A stretch of 37,873 nt of DNA. It comes from CAZJKE01 sp964555625. GTDB lineage: Bacteria; Planctomycetota; Phycisphaerae; Phycisphaerales; SM1A02. Shown here one piece after another: positions 23,975-32,087 of the stretch; within the stretch, counting starts at the first letter, position 1; each line of letters opens with the position of its first letter. Location: the NCBI GenBank assembly GCA_964555625.1, contig CAZKTE010000009.1, forward strand, positions 1-37,873, read 5' to 3'. The notes under the pieces were generated by a model, which searched no databases, was not told the origin of the DNA, and saw nothing but the letters and a program-made list of their open reading frames with translations. The translations under genes and the position numbers were made by a program.

Positions 23975-24626
23975 TGCGGTGGTCCTGGTTTCAGGGGGAC
24001 TCGACTCGGCGACCACGCTCGCCATCGCGCGCGAGCAGGGGTTTGACTGTCACGCCCTGACCTTCGACTACGGGCAGCGGCATAGCGCAGAGCTGGACGC
24101 GGCCTACGCAGTGGCCACCGCGCTTGCGGCGGCGTCACACTCGGTGGCCACGATCGATCTGGCGGCCTGGGGCGGGTCCGCCTTGACAGATGACATTGAC
24201 GTCCCCAAGGACGGGGCGCAGCGATTGGGCATCCCCGTGACATACGTGCCGGCTCGCAACACGATCTTCCTGGCGCACGCGCTTGGCTGCGCCGAGGCAC
24301 GCGGGGCGCGCGACATCTTCATCGGCGTCAACGCCGTCGACTACAGCGGGTACCCGGATTGCAGGGAGGCGTTCATCAGGGCCTTCGAGCACACCGCGAA
24401 CCTGGCTACGCGTGCAGGCGTCGAGGGCGACGGTTTCAGGATCCATGCGCCGCTCATCAAGTGGAGCAAGGCACGGATCATCGCAGAGGGCACGCGGCTC
24501 GGCGTGGACTACGCGCTGACGATCAGTTGTTACGACCCGCAGGAAGATAGCCCTTGCGGCTGCTGTGACGCCTGTCGCATCCGTGCGGCGGGGTTCGTCG
24601 CGGCGAGCCTTGCCGATCCAGCCTGA
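23967..24626 (+). CDS. queC: 7-cyano-7-deazaguanine synthase
   Basis: QueC converts 7-carboxy-7-deazaguanine to preQ0 in queuosine synthesis. ATG 23967 gives 219 residues starting MADAVVLVSGGLDSATT with the PP-loop SGGLDS. LTFDYGQRHSAEL, VPARNTIFLAHALGCAEA, IFIGVNAVDYSGYPDCR and the C-terminal zinc-binding cysteines in SCYDPQEDSPCGCCDACRIR are all family marks. It overlaps the dnaJ-like gene by 8 nt. No queD, queE or queF is in the window. It ends 3 nt from the convergent gyrB. Confidence 0.96.
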   Translation: MADAVVLVSGGLDSATTLAIAREQGFDCHALTFDYGQRHSAELDAAYAVATALAAASHSVATIDLAAWGGSALTDDIDVPKDGAQRLGIPVTYVPARNTIFLAHALGCAEARGARDIFIGVNAVDYSGYPDCREAFIRAFEHTANLATRAGVEGDGFRIHAPLIKWSKARIIAEGTRLGVDYALTISCYDPQEDSPCGCCDACRIRAAGFVAASLADPA

Positions 24627-24629
24627 CCG

Positions 24630-27161
24630 CTACACATCCAAGTTTCGCACTTCCAGCGCGTGGTCCTCGATGTACTTTCGGCGCGGCTCGACCTTCTCGC
24701 CCATGAGCTTGACGAAGAGCTCCTCGGCGTCGCTTGCAGCGTCCCATGTCACCCGCAGCAGGGTGCGATGTGCTGGGTCCATGGTCGTGTCCCAGAGCTC
24801 CTCGGGGTTCATCTCTCCCAGTCCCTTGAACCGCTTGATGTCGATGCCGCGTCGGCCGATCTGCCGCAGGGTCTCGAGGATGGAGGGGATGTTCGCAACA
24901 TCTACGGTCTCCTCCTTCTCCGTGTCGCCGTCGACAATCCAGGCGTAGCGAGTGGGCATCATCTCGCCGCTGACGGACTCCTCCTGCGTGAGGGCGAAGT
25001 CCGCGATGTGAATGTCCGACTCCGCCAGCGACGTGAATAGTGCGTCGAGCTCCTTGTTCTCGTGGAGTTCACGCAGCGTTGCCAGGCTCGAGGTGTCGCC
25101 GTTGGTCGCGGCCTCTGCGGCGATATCGTCGAGTACCAGGCCCTCGCGGTCGATGACGGCGCTGGCCTCCTCCTCGCTCCAGCAGGTCGCCTCCGACCCG
25201 GTCCACTGGACGCGGTACCGCGGCAGTCGCCGATCGCCGCTGGGATCCTCCTCCCGCAGCGCCAGCAGCGTGGGGAACGGCGTTCCTCGACGCTCTGCGA
25301 TATCCACCAGAATGGCGAGCCGCGAGAGCTGCTTGGTGAGTCTGGACAACTCGTCGCCGTCGATGCGCCGCACCTCGTTGAGGTCCTCGTCACGTATGAC
25401 CAGGGCGGCCGATGAAATCACAAGGTCCGTGAGCATGTCGGTCATCTCGTCCTCGTCGAGCACGTAGAAGGCCTTCTTGCCGCGGGTCACCTGGTAGAGC
25501 GGGGGCTGGGCGATGTAGACCATGCCCTGGCGAATGAGCTCGCCCATCTGCCTGAAGAAGAACGTCAGCAGCAGCGTGCGGATGTGGGAGCCGTCGACGT
25601 CGGCGTCGGTCATGATGATCACGCGGCCGTAGCGGAGCCTAGCGATGTCGAAGTCCTCGCCGATCCCGCACTGCAGCGCCTGGATGAGAATCCGGATCTC
25701 CTCGAAGGCCAGGACCTTGTCGATCCGGGCCTTCTCGACGTTGAGGATCTTGCCCTTCAGGGGCAGGATGGCCTGGGTGTCGTGGTCTCGGCCACCCTTG
25801 GCGCTGCCTCCGGCCGAGTCACCCTCGACGATGAAGAGTTCGCTTCGATCGACGTCGTTGGTCACGCAGTCGGCGAGCTTCTGGGGCATGCCGCCTGACT
25901 CGAGCGCGCCCTTGCGCTTGATGAGCTCTCGCGCCTTGCGCGCCGCCTCCCGCGCTTCAGCGGCGAGGATTGCCTTGGTGCAGATCTTGCGGGCCTCGGC
26001 GGGATGCTCCTCGAGCCAGGAACCCAGATGCGAGTTGATCAGCGACTTGACGAAGCCCTCGACCTCGGGGTTCAGGAGCTTCTCCTTGGTCTGGTTATTG
26101 AACTGGGGCTCGCTGAGCTTCACGGAGATGACCGCCGTGAGGCCCTCGCGCAGATCGTCGCCGGAGGGCGTGAGCCCCTTGATGAGATTGTTCTTCTTGG
26201 CGTAGGCGTTGATGGTGCGTGTCACGGCGTTCTTGAACCCCACTACGTGGGTGCCGCCGTCTGGATTGACGATGTTGTTGCCGAAGGCAAGCAGCACCTC
26301 GCTGGTCGCATCGGTGTACTGCATGGCGATCTCGCAGTTCGTTCCACTCTCATCGTCGTGGTGCACCAGAGAGATTGGCGGGCTGACTGCGGTCTTGCCG
26401 CGATTGAGGAAGGCCACGTAGTCGGCAAGGCCCGCCTCGCAGTGGAAGGTCTCCTCGCGTGGTTTGCCCGATTTGTCCACACGCTCGTCGACGAGGCGGA
26501 TCCTGACGCCCGGGTTGAGGAACGAGAGCTCCCGCATTCTGTGCTGGATCGTCTCGTACTGGAACTCGGTGTCCTCGAAGATCTCCGGGTCCGGCTGGAA
26601 TGAGATGCGCGTGCCGGTCTTCCGTGGCTTCTTCCCGTGCTTGGATACGACATGCAGAGGCTTGGTGACCTCGCCGCGCGCGAAGCTGATGAGCCAGGTC
26701 TTGTCCTCCTTGACGACCTCGACGTCGGTCCATGCCGCGAGGGCATTGACGCACTTGACGCCCACGCCATGGAGTCCGCCGCTGACCTTGTAGGCGTGGT
26801 CGTCGAACTTACCGCCGGCATGTACCTCGGTCATGATGACCTCGACGGCCGGCCGGCCGTCGATCGCCGGGTTCTCGTGCTTCATGGCGTCGATGGGCAT
26901 GCCGCGGCCGTCGTCGACGACGGTGCAGGATCCATCCACTCCAAGCCGGATCGTTATGAGCGTGGCGTACTCGGCCATGACCTCGTCGATGGCGTTGTCA
27001 ACGCACTCGTAGACGAGGTGGTGCAGCGCGTTGGGGCCGGTGCCACCGACGTACATTCCAGGCCGCCTGCGAATCGCCTCCAGTCCTTCGAGCACCTGGA
27101 TCTGCTCGGACGTGTAGGTGTCGGCGGCGCTCTTCGACGACGTCTTTGCCTTGGCTGCCAT
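24630..27161 (-). CDS. gyrB: DNA gyrase subunit B
   Basis: GyrB is the ATPase and Toprim subunit of gyrase, which adds negative supercoils. The 843-residue protein has QIQVLEGLEAIRRRPGMYVG, the GHKL box ECVDNAIDEVMAEYA, DDGRGMPID, GGLHGVGVKCVNAL, the transducer region, and the Toprim motifs FIVEGDSAGGSAKGGRD and IIMTDADVDGSHIRTLLLT. A ~170-residue insert lies between DEDEMTDML (about 600) and RFKGLGEMNPEELWDTTMDP (about 777), as in the long GyrB of many Gram-negatives. A basic, serine-rich N tail precedes the conserved start. gyrA is not adjacent. Confidence 0.97.
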   Translation of the reverse strand: MAAKAKTSSKSAADTYTSEQIQVLEGLEAIRRRPGMYVGGTGPNALHHLVYECVDNAIDEVMAEYATLITIRLGVDGSCTVVDDGRGMPIDAMKHENPAIDGRPAVEVIMTEVHAGGKFDDHAYKVSGGLHGVGVKCVNALAAWTDVEVVKEDKTWLISFARGEVTKPLHVVSKHGKKPRKTGTRISFQPDPEIFEDTEFQYETIQHRMRELSFLNPGVRIRLVDERVDKSGKPREETFHCEAGLADYVAFLNRGKTAVSPPISLVHHDDESGTNCEIAMQYTDATSEVLLAFGNNIVNPDGGTHVVGFKNAVTRTINAYAKKNNLIKGLTPSGDDLREGLTAVISVKLSEPQFNNQTKEKLLNPEVEGFVKSLINSHLGSWLEEHPAEARKICTKAILAAEAREAARKARELIKRKGALESGGMPQKLADCVTNDVDRSELFIVEGDSAGGSAKGGRDHDTQAILPLKGKILNVEKARIDKVLAFEEIRILIQALQCGIGEDFDIARLRYGRVIIMTDADVDGSHIRTLLLTFFFRQMGELIRQGMVYIAQPPLYQVTRGKKAFYVLDEDEMTDMLTDLVISSAALVIRDEDLNEVRRIDGDELSRLTKQLSRLAILVDIAERRGTPFPTLLALREEDPSGDRRLPRYRVQWTGSEATCWSEEEASAVIDREGLVLDDIAAEAATNGDTSSLATLRELHENKELDALFTSLAESDIHIADFALTQEESVSGEMMPTRYAWIVDGDTEKEETVDVANIPSILETLRQIGRRGIDIKRFKGLGEMNPEELWDTTMDPAHRTLLRVTWDAASDAEELFVKLMGEKVEPRRKYIEDHALEVRNLDV

Positions 27162-27214
27162 GGGTCTAGAGGGGGGTGGTTCCGACCCCGCAGAAGGGGG
27201 TCTGGGAAGCCCGG

Positions 27215-27220
27215 ATTATA
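27215..27220 (-). promoter_or_regulatory. Candidate -10 (TATAAT) for gyrB
   Basis: A perfect minus-strand TATAAT lies 53 nt before ATG 27161. No TTGACA-like -35 is visible at 16-18 nt. It is the only exact consensus -10 I found near a start codon in the window. Confidence 0.45.
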
Positions 27221-27277
27221 CCCCGCCAAGCCCGCCAGACGGCCGCGCCGCGGCCCTTTCGGCACCACTCCGGCGTC

Positions 27278-27283
27278 TATACT
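27278..27283 (+). promoter_or_regulatory. Candidate -10 (TATACT) for the amidase gene
   Basis: TATACT lies 72 nt before ATG 27356 in the gyrB-amidase divergent gap. The same hexamer precedes the dnaJ-like gene. The -35 position is not consensus. Confidence 0.33.
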
Positions 27284-27355
27284 GCAGGCCCCTTCGAGGC
27301 GACGACGATAGACACTCCGGACCGCCCCGGACGCCCCCTGAGAGGGCGCCATTTC

Positions 27356-28084
27356 ATGCCTATATCAGACCCCCTGGAACGCCTGCAGACCGGCCCGAAT
27401 CCCGCGTCGACGCGCCGGGGGTTCCTCTTGGCCTCCGCGCTGGTGCTTGTTGGCTGCGGCACTCGCCGCGCGACCCTCGCGCTGCCCGGGCCGATCATCG
27501 AGCGGCTCGATCCGGTGCCGGTGCCCGGGCCGTTTACTCCCTCCATCACTTCGCCGAGTGCCCCGCGACTTAACGCGGTCTCGCGCGTGCAATGGACCAA
27601 GAGTGGCCCGGTCGCCGCGAAGATGAACCGCATGCGGCCGGTGCGGTACCTCACGGTGCACCACGACGGCATGGACTCGTTCAGGAGCAGCGTCATGAGG
27701 GATGCCGGCGCGCGACTTGAGCGGATCCGTCGCTCGCACCGCCGCCGCGACGGCGGCCGATGGGGTGACATTGGCTACCACTACGCCATCGACCCCGCCG
27801 GGCGCATCTGGTCCTGTCGACCTCTCTCCTGGCAGGGTGCGCACGTGAAGGCGCATAACGAGGGAAACATCGGCATCGTGATGCTCGGAAACTACGATCG
27901 CCAGCAGGTCAACGCCGCCCAGGAGGCGGCGCTCCAGAAGGCTCTGGCCTCCTTGATCAAGACCTATCGCGTCTCGACGGGAAACGTCAGGACCCACCAG
28001 GAGTGGGCGCCGACGGCCTGCCCGGGCCGCAGCCTGCAGGCGTACGTCGAGTCACTGCGTCGCGGAAGCCTCGCCCGCGCATGA
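27356..28084 (+). CDS. Tat-exported lipoprotein N-acetylmuramoyl-L-alanine amidase (Amidase_2/PGRP fold)
   Basis: The family cleaves the amide bond between muramic acid and the peptide stem of peptidoglycan. ATG 27356 gives 242 residues. The N terminus carries a twin-arginine signal STRRGFLLASALVLVGC (Arg20-Arg21) ending in a lipobox with Cys34, so it should be exported folded and lipid-anchored. The Amidase_2 fold shows LTVHHDG (His102), GYHYAIDPAGRIW, GNIGIVMLGNYD, and TH...CPG (His214, Cys222), giving the His-His-Cys zinc site of the PGRP/T7-lysozyme class. GAGAGGG precedes the start. It opens a plus-strand run ending at 32087. A Tat-dependent amidase fits the presence of tatC in the same window. 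Confidence 0.9.
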   Translation: MPISDPLERLQTGPNPASTRRGFLLASALVLVGCGTRRATLALPGPIIERLDPVPVPGPFTPSITSPSAPRLNAVSRVQWTKSGPVAAKMNRMRPVRYLTVHHDGMDSFRSSVMRDAGARLERIRRSHRRRDGGRWGDIGYHYAIDPAGRIWSCRPLSWQGAHVKAHNEGNIGIVMLGNYDRQQVNAAQEAALQKALASLIKTYRVSTGNVRTHQEWAPTACPGRSLQAYVESLRRGSLARA

Positions 28085-28114
28085 TTGCAACGAAAGCGGG
28101 CCTCCGAGGAGGCC

Positions 28115-28831
28115 ATGCCCCAGATCGCGATCTATGATCAAGGTGGCATGAGCGAATCCGTCACGGTCAATTTCGCGAGGCGATTTCCACTGTTTCCACT
28201 TCCCGAGACGATCCTGCTGCCCCACGCGCTGCAGCCGCTGGCCATCTTCGAGCCGCGGTTTCGGCAGATGATCGACCACGCGCTCGATGGCAGCGGGCAG
28301 ATCGCCATGGGGACCTTCATGGCCACGGAGGGCGGGAACGACGTGCGGCCTGTGGTCTGCCTCGGGCAGATCGTGCAGCACGAGATCGCCCCACATGGAT
28401 ACAACGTGCTTGTCTACGGACTCTGCCGCGCTCGCATAGATGAGGTCAGCGATCCGGAGGATGATCGCATGTATGTCAAGGCGCAGCTGCGGCCCATGGA
28501 GGCGCAGCATCCCGAGGACGACGATGCCGACGACGAGCGGCGCGACGCGCTGCGTGTGCTGCTTGATCGGCCCAATATGCATCGCCTAGAACGCAACGAG
28601 GTCGTCACGAGTTGGATCGCGCAGTCAGAGATCTCGACCCACACGCTCTTCGAGCTCGTCGGGTGCGCGCTGCTCGATGATCCGGAACTCCGCTACGAGC
28701 TGCTGGCCGAGCCGTCCTACGAGGTCCGAACGCGGCGGATCTTCGCTGAACTGCGACACCTTGACCACATGCTCGAGTTGACCAAGGCCCAGTCCCACGA
28801 GCGTTGGGACAAGGGCACTAGCTGGAACTGA
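28115..28831 (+). CDS. LON substrate-binding (Lon N-terminal) domain protein
   Basis: The 238-residue protein is a stand-alone Lon N-terminal domain without ATPase or protease parts. RRFPLFPLPETILLPHALQPLAIFEPRFRQMI is the hallmark (residues about 20-52), followed by the beta-rich PUA-like part and a helical C-terminal region (TLFELVGCALLDDPELRYELLAE). Function is unknown; such proteins may bind substrates or RNA. The start is uncertain: ATG 28115 has AGGAGG only 2 nt away, and ATG 28148 is the alternative. It follows the amidase after 30 nt. Confidence 0.85.
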   Translation: MPQIAIYDQGGMSESVTVNFARRFPLFPLPETILLPHALQPLAIFEPRFRQMIDHALDGSGQIAMGTFMATEGGNDVRPVVCLGQIVQHEIAPHGYNVLVYGLCRARIDEVSDPEDDRMYVKAQLRPMEAQHPEDDDADDERRDALRVLLDRPNMHRLERNEVVTSWIAQSEISTHTLFELVGCALLDDPELRYELLAEPSYEVRTRRIFAELRHLDHMLELTKAQSHERWDKGTSWN

Positions 28832-28839
28832 TACAAGCC

Positions 28840-29394
28840 GTGCGCTTCGTCTTCGAGCACCCCTGGCCGGTTTCCATCGCGATACTGATCGTGGCGGTAT
28901 TTCTGGGATGGACCGCGCTGCAGGAGGGATTTCGCGGCAGGCTGATCATCTCGCTGGCGATGGTCGTCGCGGCAGCGGCGGCACTGGCCGCGGGCATTCT
29001 CGTGGACACGCCGCGCGAACACGCCCGCGCCGTCACCCGGGGGTTCATCGCCGCCGTCGTCCGTGGGGATGTGGACGCCGCCGCGGCGCTGCTCTCGCCC
29101 CATGCCGTCATCATCGACGACTGGGAGGGCATCCCGGCCAATGACAAGGCGGCGATGGTCATGCGGCTGCGGTCCCTCCACCGGCAATACGACCTCGTGG
29201 CGAACACGACGCTGCGGTTGGAGGTGGCTGAACGGGACATGGACGCAGTTGTGGAAGTCTCGCTGCTGACGCGGATCGGGTCCATCGGGAGCGTACCGTC
29301 GCGCTGGCGACTGACGCTCGCGCCCGAGGACGACGGGCAGTGGCGCATTCGCACGCTCGATGCGATCATGGTGGCAGGCCGCCCATACCAGTAG
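28840..29394 (+). CDS. Membrane-anchored NTF2-like (SnoaL-type) protein, unknown function
   Basis: GTG 28840 gives 184 residues. Two membrane helices (WPVSIAILIVAVFLGWTAL and LIISLAMVVAAAAALAAGILV) occupy the first ~55 residues. The rest, ARAVTRGFIAAVVRGDVDAAAALLSPHAVI onward, has the helix-then-curved-sheet pattern of NTF2-like domains and ends with RWRLTLAPEDDGQWRIRTLDAIMV. No catalytic residues can be assigned. It lies 8 nt after the LON-domain gene and 9 nt before the epimerase, so it is probably in the same transcript. Confidence 0.7.
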   Translation: MRFVFEHPWPVSIAILIVAVFLGWTALQEGFRGRLIISLAMVVAAAAALAAGILVDTPREHARAVTRGFIAAVVRGDVDAAAALLSPHAVIIDDWEGIPANDKAAMVMRLRSLHRQYDLVANTTLRLEVAERDMDAVVEVSLLTRIGSIGSVPSRWRLTLAPEDDGQWRIRTLDAIMVAGRPYQ

Positions 29395-29397
29395 CCT
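29392..29397 (+). promoter_or_regulatory. Candidate leaderless -10 (TAGCCT) for the epimerase gene
   Basis: TAGCCT ends 6 nt before ATG 29404, and its first three bases are the stop codon of the preceding gene. No Shine-Dalgarno is present. It fits a loose TANNNT pattern only. Confidence 0.22.
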
Positions 29398-29403
29398 GCA
29401 CGT

Positions 29404-30294
29404 ATGCACATCGCCATTACGGGTGCGACCGGGCTTCTGGGACGGCGACTGGTGGCCGACTGCTGCGAACGCGGCGATGTCGTCACCGCCCTGACGCGAA
29501 ATGCCGCCGCTGCGGCGACGCTGCTGCCGACGGGCGTTGAGATCGTCGAGGCGACGGTGACCGAGGCGGGTCCCTGGCAGGACGCGATCGCAGGCGCCGA
29601 GGCGGTTGTGCACCTCGCCGGCGCTGGGATCATGGACCGGCGATGGAACAGGTCCTACAAGGACCTCATGGTCACCAGCCGCGTCGACTCGACCCGGCTC
29701 GTCGCTGCTGCAGCATCCGGCACGTTCCTGTGCGCATCTGCCGTGGGCATCTACGGTGACCGCGGGGACGAGGTGCTCGACGAGTCGTCGCAGCCAGGAA
29801 GCGACTTCCTTGCAGAGCTGTGTTGCCGATGGGAGGCTGCCGCGGAGGAGGCTGCCGGTCGCACCGTGTGCCTCCGCCTTGGTGTTGTGCTCGATCCGCG
29901 CGGTGGAGCGCTGCGGCGCATGCTCGGGCCATTTCGGCTCGGCCTCGGCGGACCCGTCGGACACGGCCGCCAGTTCATGCCCTGGATCAGTTGGATGGAC
30001 CTCGTCTCGGCGATGCACCACGTGCTCGGCGACGAGGAAGTGAAGGGGCCCGTCAACGCCGTGGCGCCGGAATCGGTCACGTCTCGGGAGTTCGGGCGTC
30101 ACCTTGGCCGCGTGCTGGGCCGTCCGGCGATCCTTCCACTGCCTCGCCTCCTACTTCGTACGATGGTGGGCGAGGTTGCCCGGGTACTGGTCGCAAGTCA
30201 ACGCGTCGAGCCCCGTGTACTGGAAGAGGGAGGTTTCTCATTCAGCCACAGCACGCTTGCCAAGGCACTGACCCGGATGTTGCGCCGGGAGTGA
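29404..30294 (+). CDS. TIGR01777-type NAD(P)-dependent epimerase (SDR superfamily)
   Basis: The 296-residue protein is an atypical extended short-chain dehydrogenase like YfcH and SDR39U1. It has the Rossmann motif ITGATGLLGRRLV at the start, VVHLAGAGIMDRRWN near 70, SAVGIYGDRGDEVLDE near 115 and GRQFMPWISWMDLVSAMHHVL near 190. The C-terminal DUF1731-like region (RPAILPLPRLLLRTMVGE ... ASQRVEPRVLEEGGFSF) is typical of the group. The physiological substrate of the family is unknown. It is preceded by a possible leaderless -10. Confidence 0.9.
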   Translation: MHIAITGATGLLGRRLVADCCERGDVVTALTRNAAAAATLLPTGVEIVEATVTEAGPWQDAIAGAEAVVHLAGAGIMDRRWNRSYKDLMVTSRVDSTRLVAAAASGTFLCASAVGIYGDRGDEVLDESSQPGSDFLAELCCRWEAAAEEAAGRTVCLRLGVVLDPRGGALRRMLGPFRLGLGGPVGHGRQFMPWISWMDLVSAMHHVLGDEEVKGPVNAVAPESVTSREFGRHLGRVLGRPAILPLPRLLLRTMVGEVARVLVASQRVEPRVLEEGGFSFSHSTLAKALTRMLRRE

Positions 30295-30298
30295 CCGG

Positions 30299-30304
30299 TA
30301 CAAT
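30299..30304 (+). promoter_or_regulatory. Candidate leaderless -10 (TACAAT) for ilvE
   Basis: TACAAT matches the -10 consensus at five of six positions and ends 7 nt before ATG 30312, within the 17-nt gap after the epimerase gene. There is no Shine-Dalgarno between. Confidence 0.4.
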
Positions 30305-30311
30305 CTCCGGG

Positions 30312-31184
30312 ATGTCCACCGTGTGGCTCAACGGGGAACTGGTCGACGATGCCGGCGCGCACGTGAGTGTCTACGACCACGGGTTGCTCTACGGCGACGG
30401 GTGTTTCGAGGGCATCAGGGTCTACGGCGGTCGCATCTTCAAGTTGCGATCCCACCTGCAGCGGATGTACGCCTCCGCCGAGGCGATCCGGCTCGTACCG
30501 GCCTTCGAGATCGACGAGATTGAGGCAGCGGTCCGTGACACGGTCGTGGCCAACGAACTCGTTGATGGATACGTGCGACTGGTCTTCACGCGTGGCCGCG
30601 GGACGCTGGGCCTGAACCCATTCCACTGCCCGACCACCGCGGCGTTCATCATCGCCGAGACTATCACGCTCTATCCCAAGGCCATGTACGACGAGGGCCT
30701 CTCGATCATCGTCGCCAGCCAGCGACGTGTGCCCAGGGCGTGTCTTGATCCCCAGATCAAGAGCCTCAATTACCTCAACAACATCGTCGCGAAGATCGAG
30801 GCGATCGACGCAGGTGCCCTTGAGGCGCTCATGCTCAACTGTGACGGCGAGGTTGCAGAGTGCACCGGCGACAACATCTTCATCGTCAAGGACGGGGCCA
30901 TCGTGACGCCCGAGACCGACTCGGGCATCCTGCATGGAATCACGCGTGCATTCGTCATCGAGGAGCTCGCACCGGCTCGTGGATGGAGCGTCGAGGAGCG
31001 CATCGTCTCCCTTGAGGAGGTGCTGGAGGCCGACGAGGTCTTCCTGACGGGCACCGCCGCGGAGGTGATTGGTGTGACGAGTATTGACGATCAGAGCGTG
31101 GGCGATGGCAGCGTGGGTCCCGTGACGAATGCGATGGTCGAGGAGTTCCGGCGCCGCGTCGGGACCGACGCACCCGAGGATTGA
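30312..31184 (+). CDS. ilvE: Branched-chain amino acid aminotransferase (PLP class IV)
   Basis: IlvE makes leucine, isoleucine and valine from their 2-oxo acids. The 290-residue protein has the fold-type-IV marks: VSVYDHGLLYGDGCFEGIRVYGGRIF near 18-44, the PLP lysine Lys150 in DPQIKSLNYLNNI, GEVAECTGDNIFIVKDG, and VFLTGTAAEVIGV near the end. Length and the RVYGG motif fit IlvE better than D-amino acid transaminase or 4-amino-4-deoxychorismate lyase. It ends 6 nt before the zinc-ribbon gene. Confidence 0.9.
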   Translation: MSTVWLNGELVDDAGAHVSVYDHGLLYGDGCFEGIRVYGGRIFKLRSHLQRMYASAEAIRLVPAFEIDEIEAAVRDTVVANELVDGYVRLVFTRGRGTLGLNPFHCPTTAAFIIAETITLYPKAMYDEGLSIIVASQRRVPRACLDPQIKSLNYLNNIVAKIEAIDAGALEALMLNCDGEVAECTGDNIFIVKDGAIVTPETDSGILHGITRAFVIEELAPARGWSVEERIVSLEEVLEADEVFLTGTAAEVIGVTSIDDQSVGDGSVGPVTNAMVEEFRRRVGTDAPED

Positions 31185-31190
31185 CCCCTC

Positions 31191-32087
31191 GTGCGCTGTC
31201 TCGCGTGCCACTACGAACTCTGGAATCTCACCGGGAATCTCTGCCCCGAGTGCGGCGCAACCTTCTCGGCAAGTGACTACCGCTTCACGCCAGGTGACGT
31301 GTCATTTGCCTGCCGCGGGTGCGGGGAGGCCCGCCTCGGCGATCTGCCAGATGGGCTGCCGCCCGCGCGCTGGACCTGTCGCGACTGCGGCGACGAGGTG
31401 CGCCGATCCGACTGCACCGTGTCCCTGGCCGACCCCGGGGGTGCGGATCCAACGATCCACGGACTGCCCTTGACCGATGGGGAGGGCGGTCTGGTGGCGC
31501 GGTACTTCAAGACGGTCTGGCTGATCCTGGTGCAACCGCGGCGGGCCATCAGCGGTGTGGCGGTCGAGTCGCCGCTGCTGCGGGCGTGGGTGTTCGTGCT
31601 GTGCACGATCCTCGCGTCGATGTTCGCGAGCATGGTGCCCTCGATGATCATCTTCCTGCTGGTGAGCATTGTCGGCGCCGGCGGGACCGGCGGGGGTGAG
31701 TTTCTGATGATCGGGACGGTCATGGGACTCCAGATCGCCGCCGCCGTGGGAGTGCTGGCGGTGCTCGCTGTCTGTTGGGCGTTGGCATCGCACGGGCTGC
31801 TCGTGCTCAGCGGCGGGACCGCCCATGGCCTGAGGCGCACCATGCAGGTCATGCTCTACTCGGGCGGCACACTTGTGGTGATGGCAGTTCCCTGCTGCGG
31901 CGGGGCCACGTCAATGATCTGGTGGGTCGTGGCGGCGGTGCTGATGACGACTCGCGCGCAGCATGTCAGCGGTCTTCGGGCCACGCTCTGCATCGCCGGC
32001 GTGCCGGCTGCCATCGGGGCGACCTGCGTTGGCATCTACATCGCGGCGATCGCGCTGGCCGTGGCTGGTCCGCTCTCGAACTTCTAG
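31191..32087 (+). CDS. Zinc-ribbon multipass membrane protein (Yip1-like), unknown function
   Basis: GTG 31191 starts a 298-residue protein. The first ~70 residues hold two zinc ribbons: RCLACHYELWNLTGNLCPECG (Cys3, 6, 18, 21) and CRGCGEARL...WTCRDCG. After a linker, four or five hydrophobic helices follow (WVFVLCTILASMFASMVPSMIIF, IGTVMGLQIAAAVGVLAVLAVCWAL and others), resembling Yip1-type membrane domains. The CxxCxYxLxGLxxxxCPECG opening recurs in many planctomycete proteins, which supports the taxonomic guess. Its stop and that of the convergent mqnC share CTAG at 32084-32087. Confidence 0.75.
   Translation: MRCLACHYELWNLTGNLCPECGATFSASDYRFTPGDVSFACRGCGEARLGDLPDGLPPARWTCRDCGDEVRRSDCTVSLADPGGADPTIHGLPLTDGEGGLVARYFKTVWLILVQPRRAISGVAVESPLLRAWVFVLCTILASMFASMVPSMIIFLLVSIVGAGGTGGGEFLMIGTVMGLQIAAAVGVLAVLAVCWALASHGLLVLSGGTAHGLRRTMQVMLYSGGTLVVMAVPCCGGATSMIWWVVAAVLMTTRAQHVSGLRATLCIAGVPAAIGATCVGIYIAAIALAVAGPLSNF

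Noticed and set aside
24630..27161. GyrB insert as a novel domain
   Set aside because: An insert of about 170 residues at this position is already known in the long GyrB of many Gram-negative bacteria.
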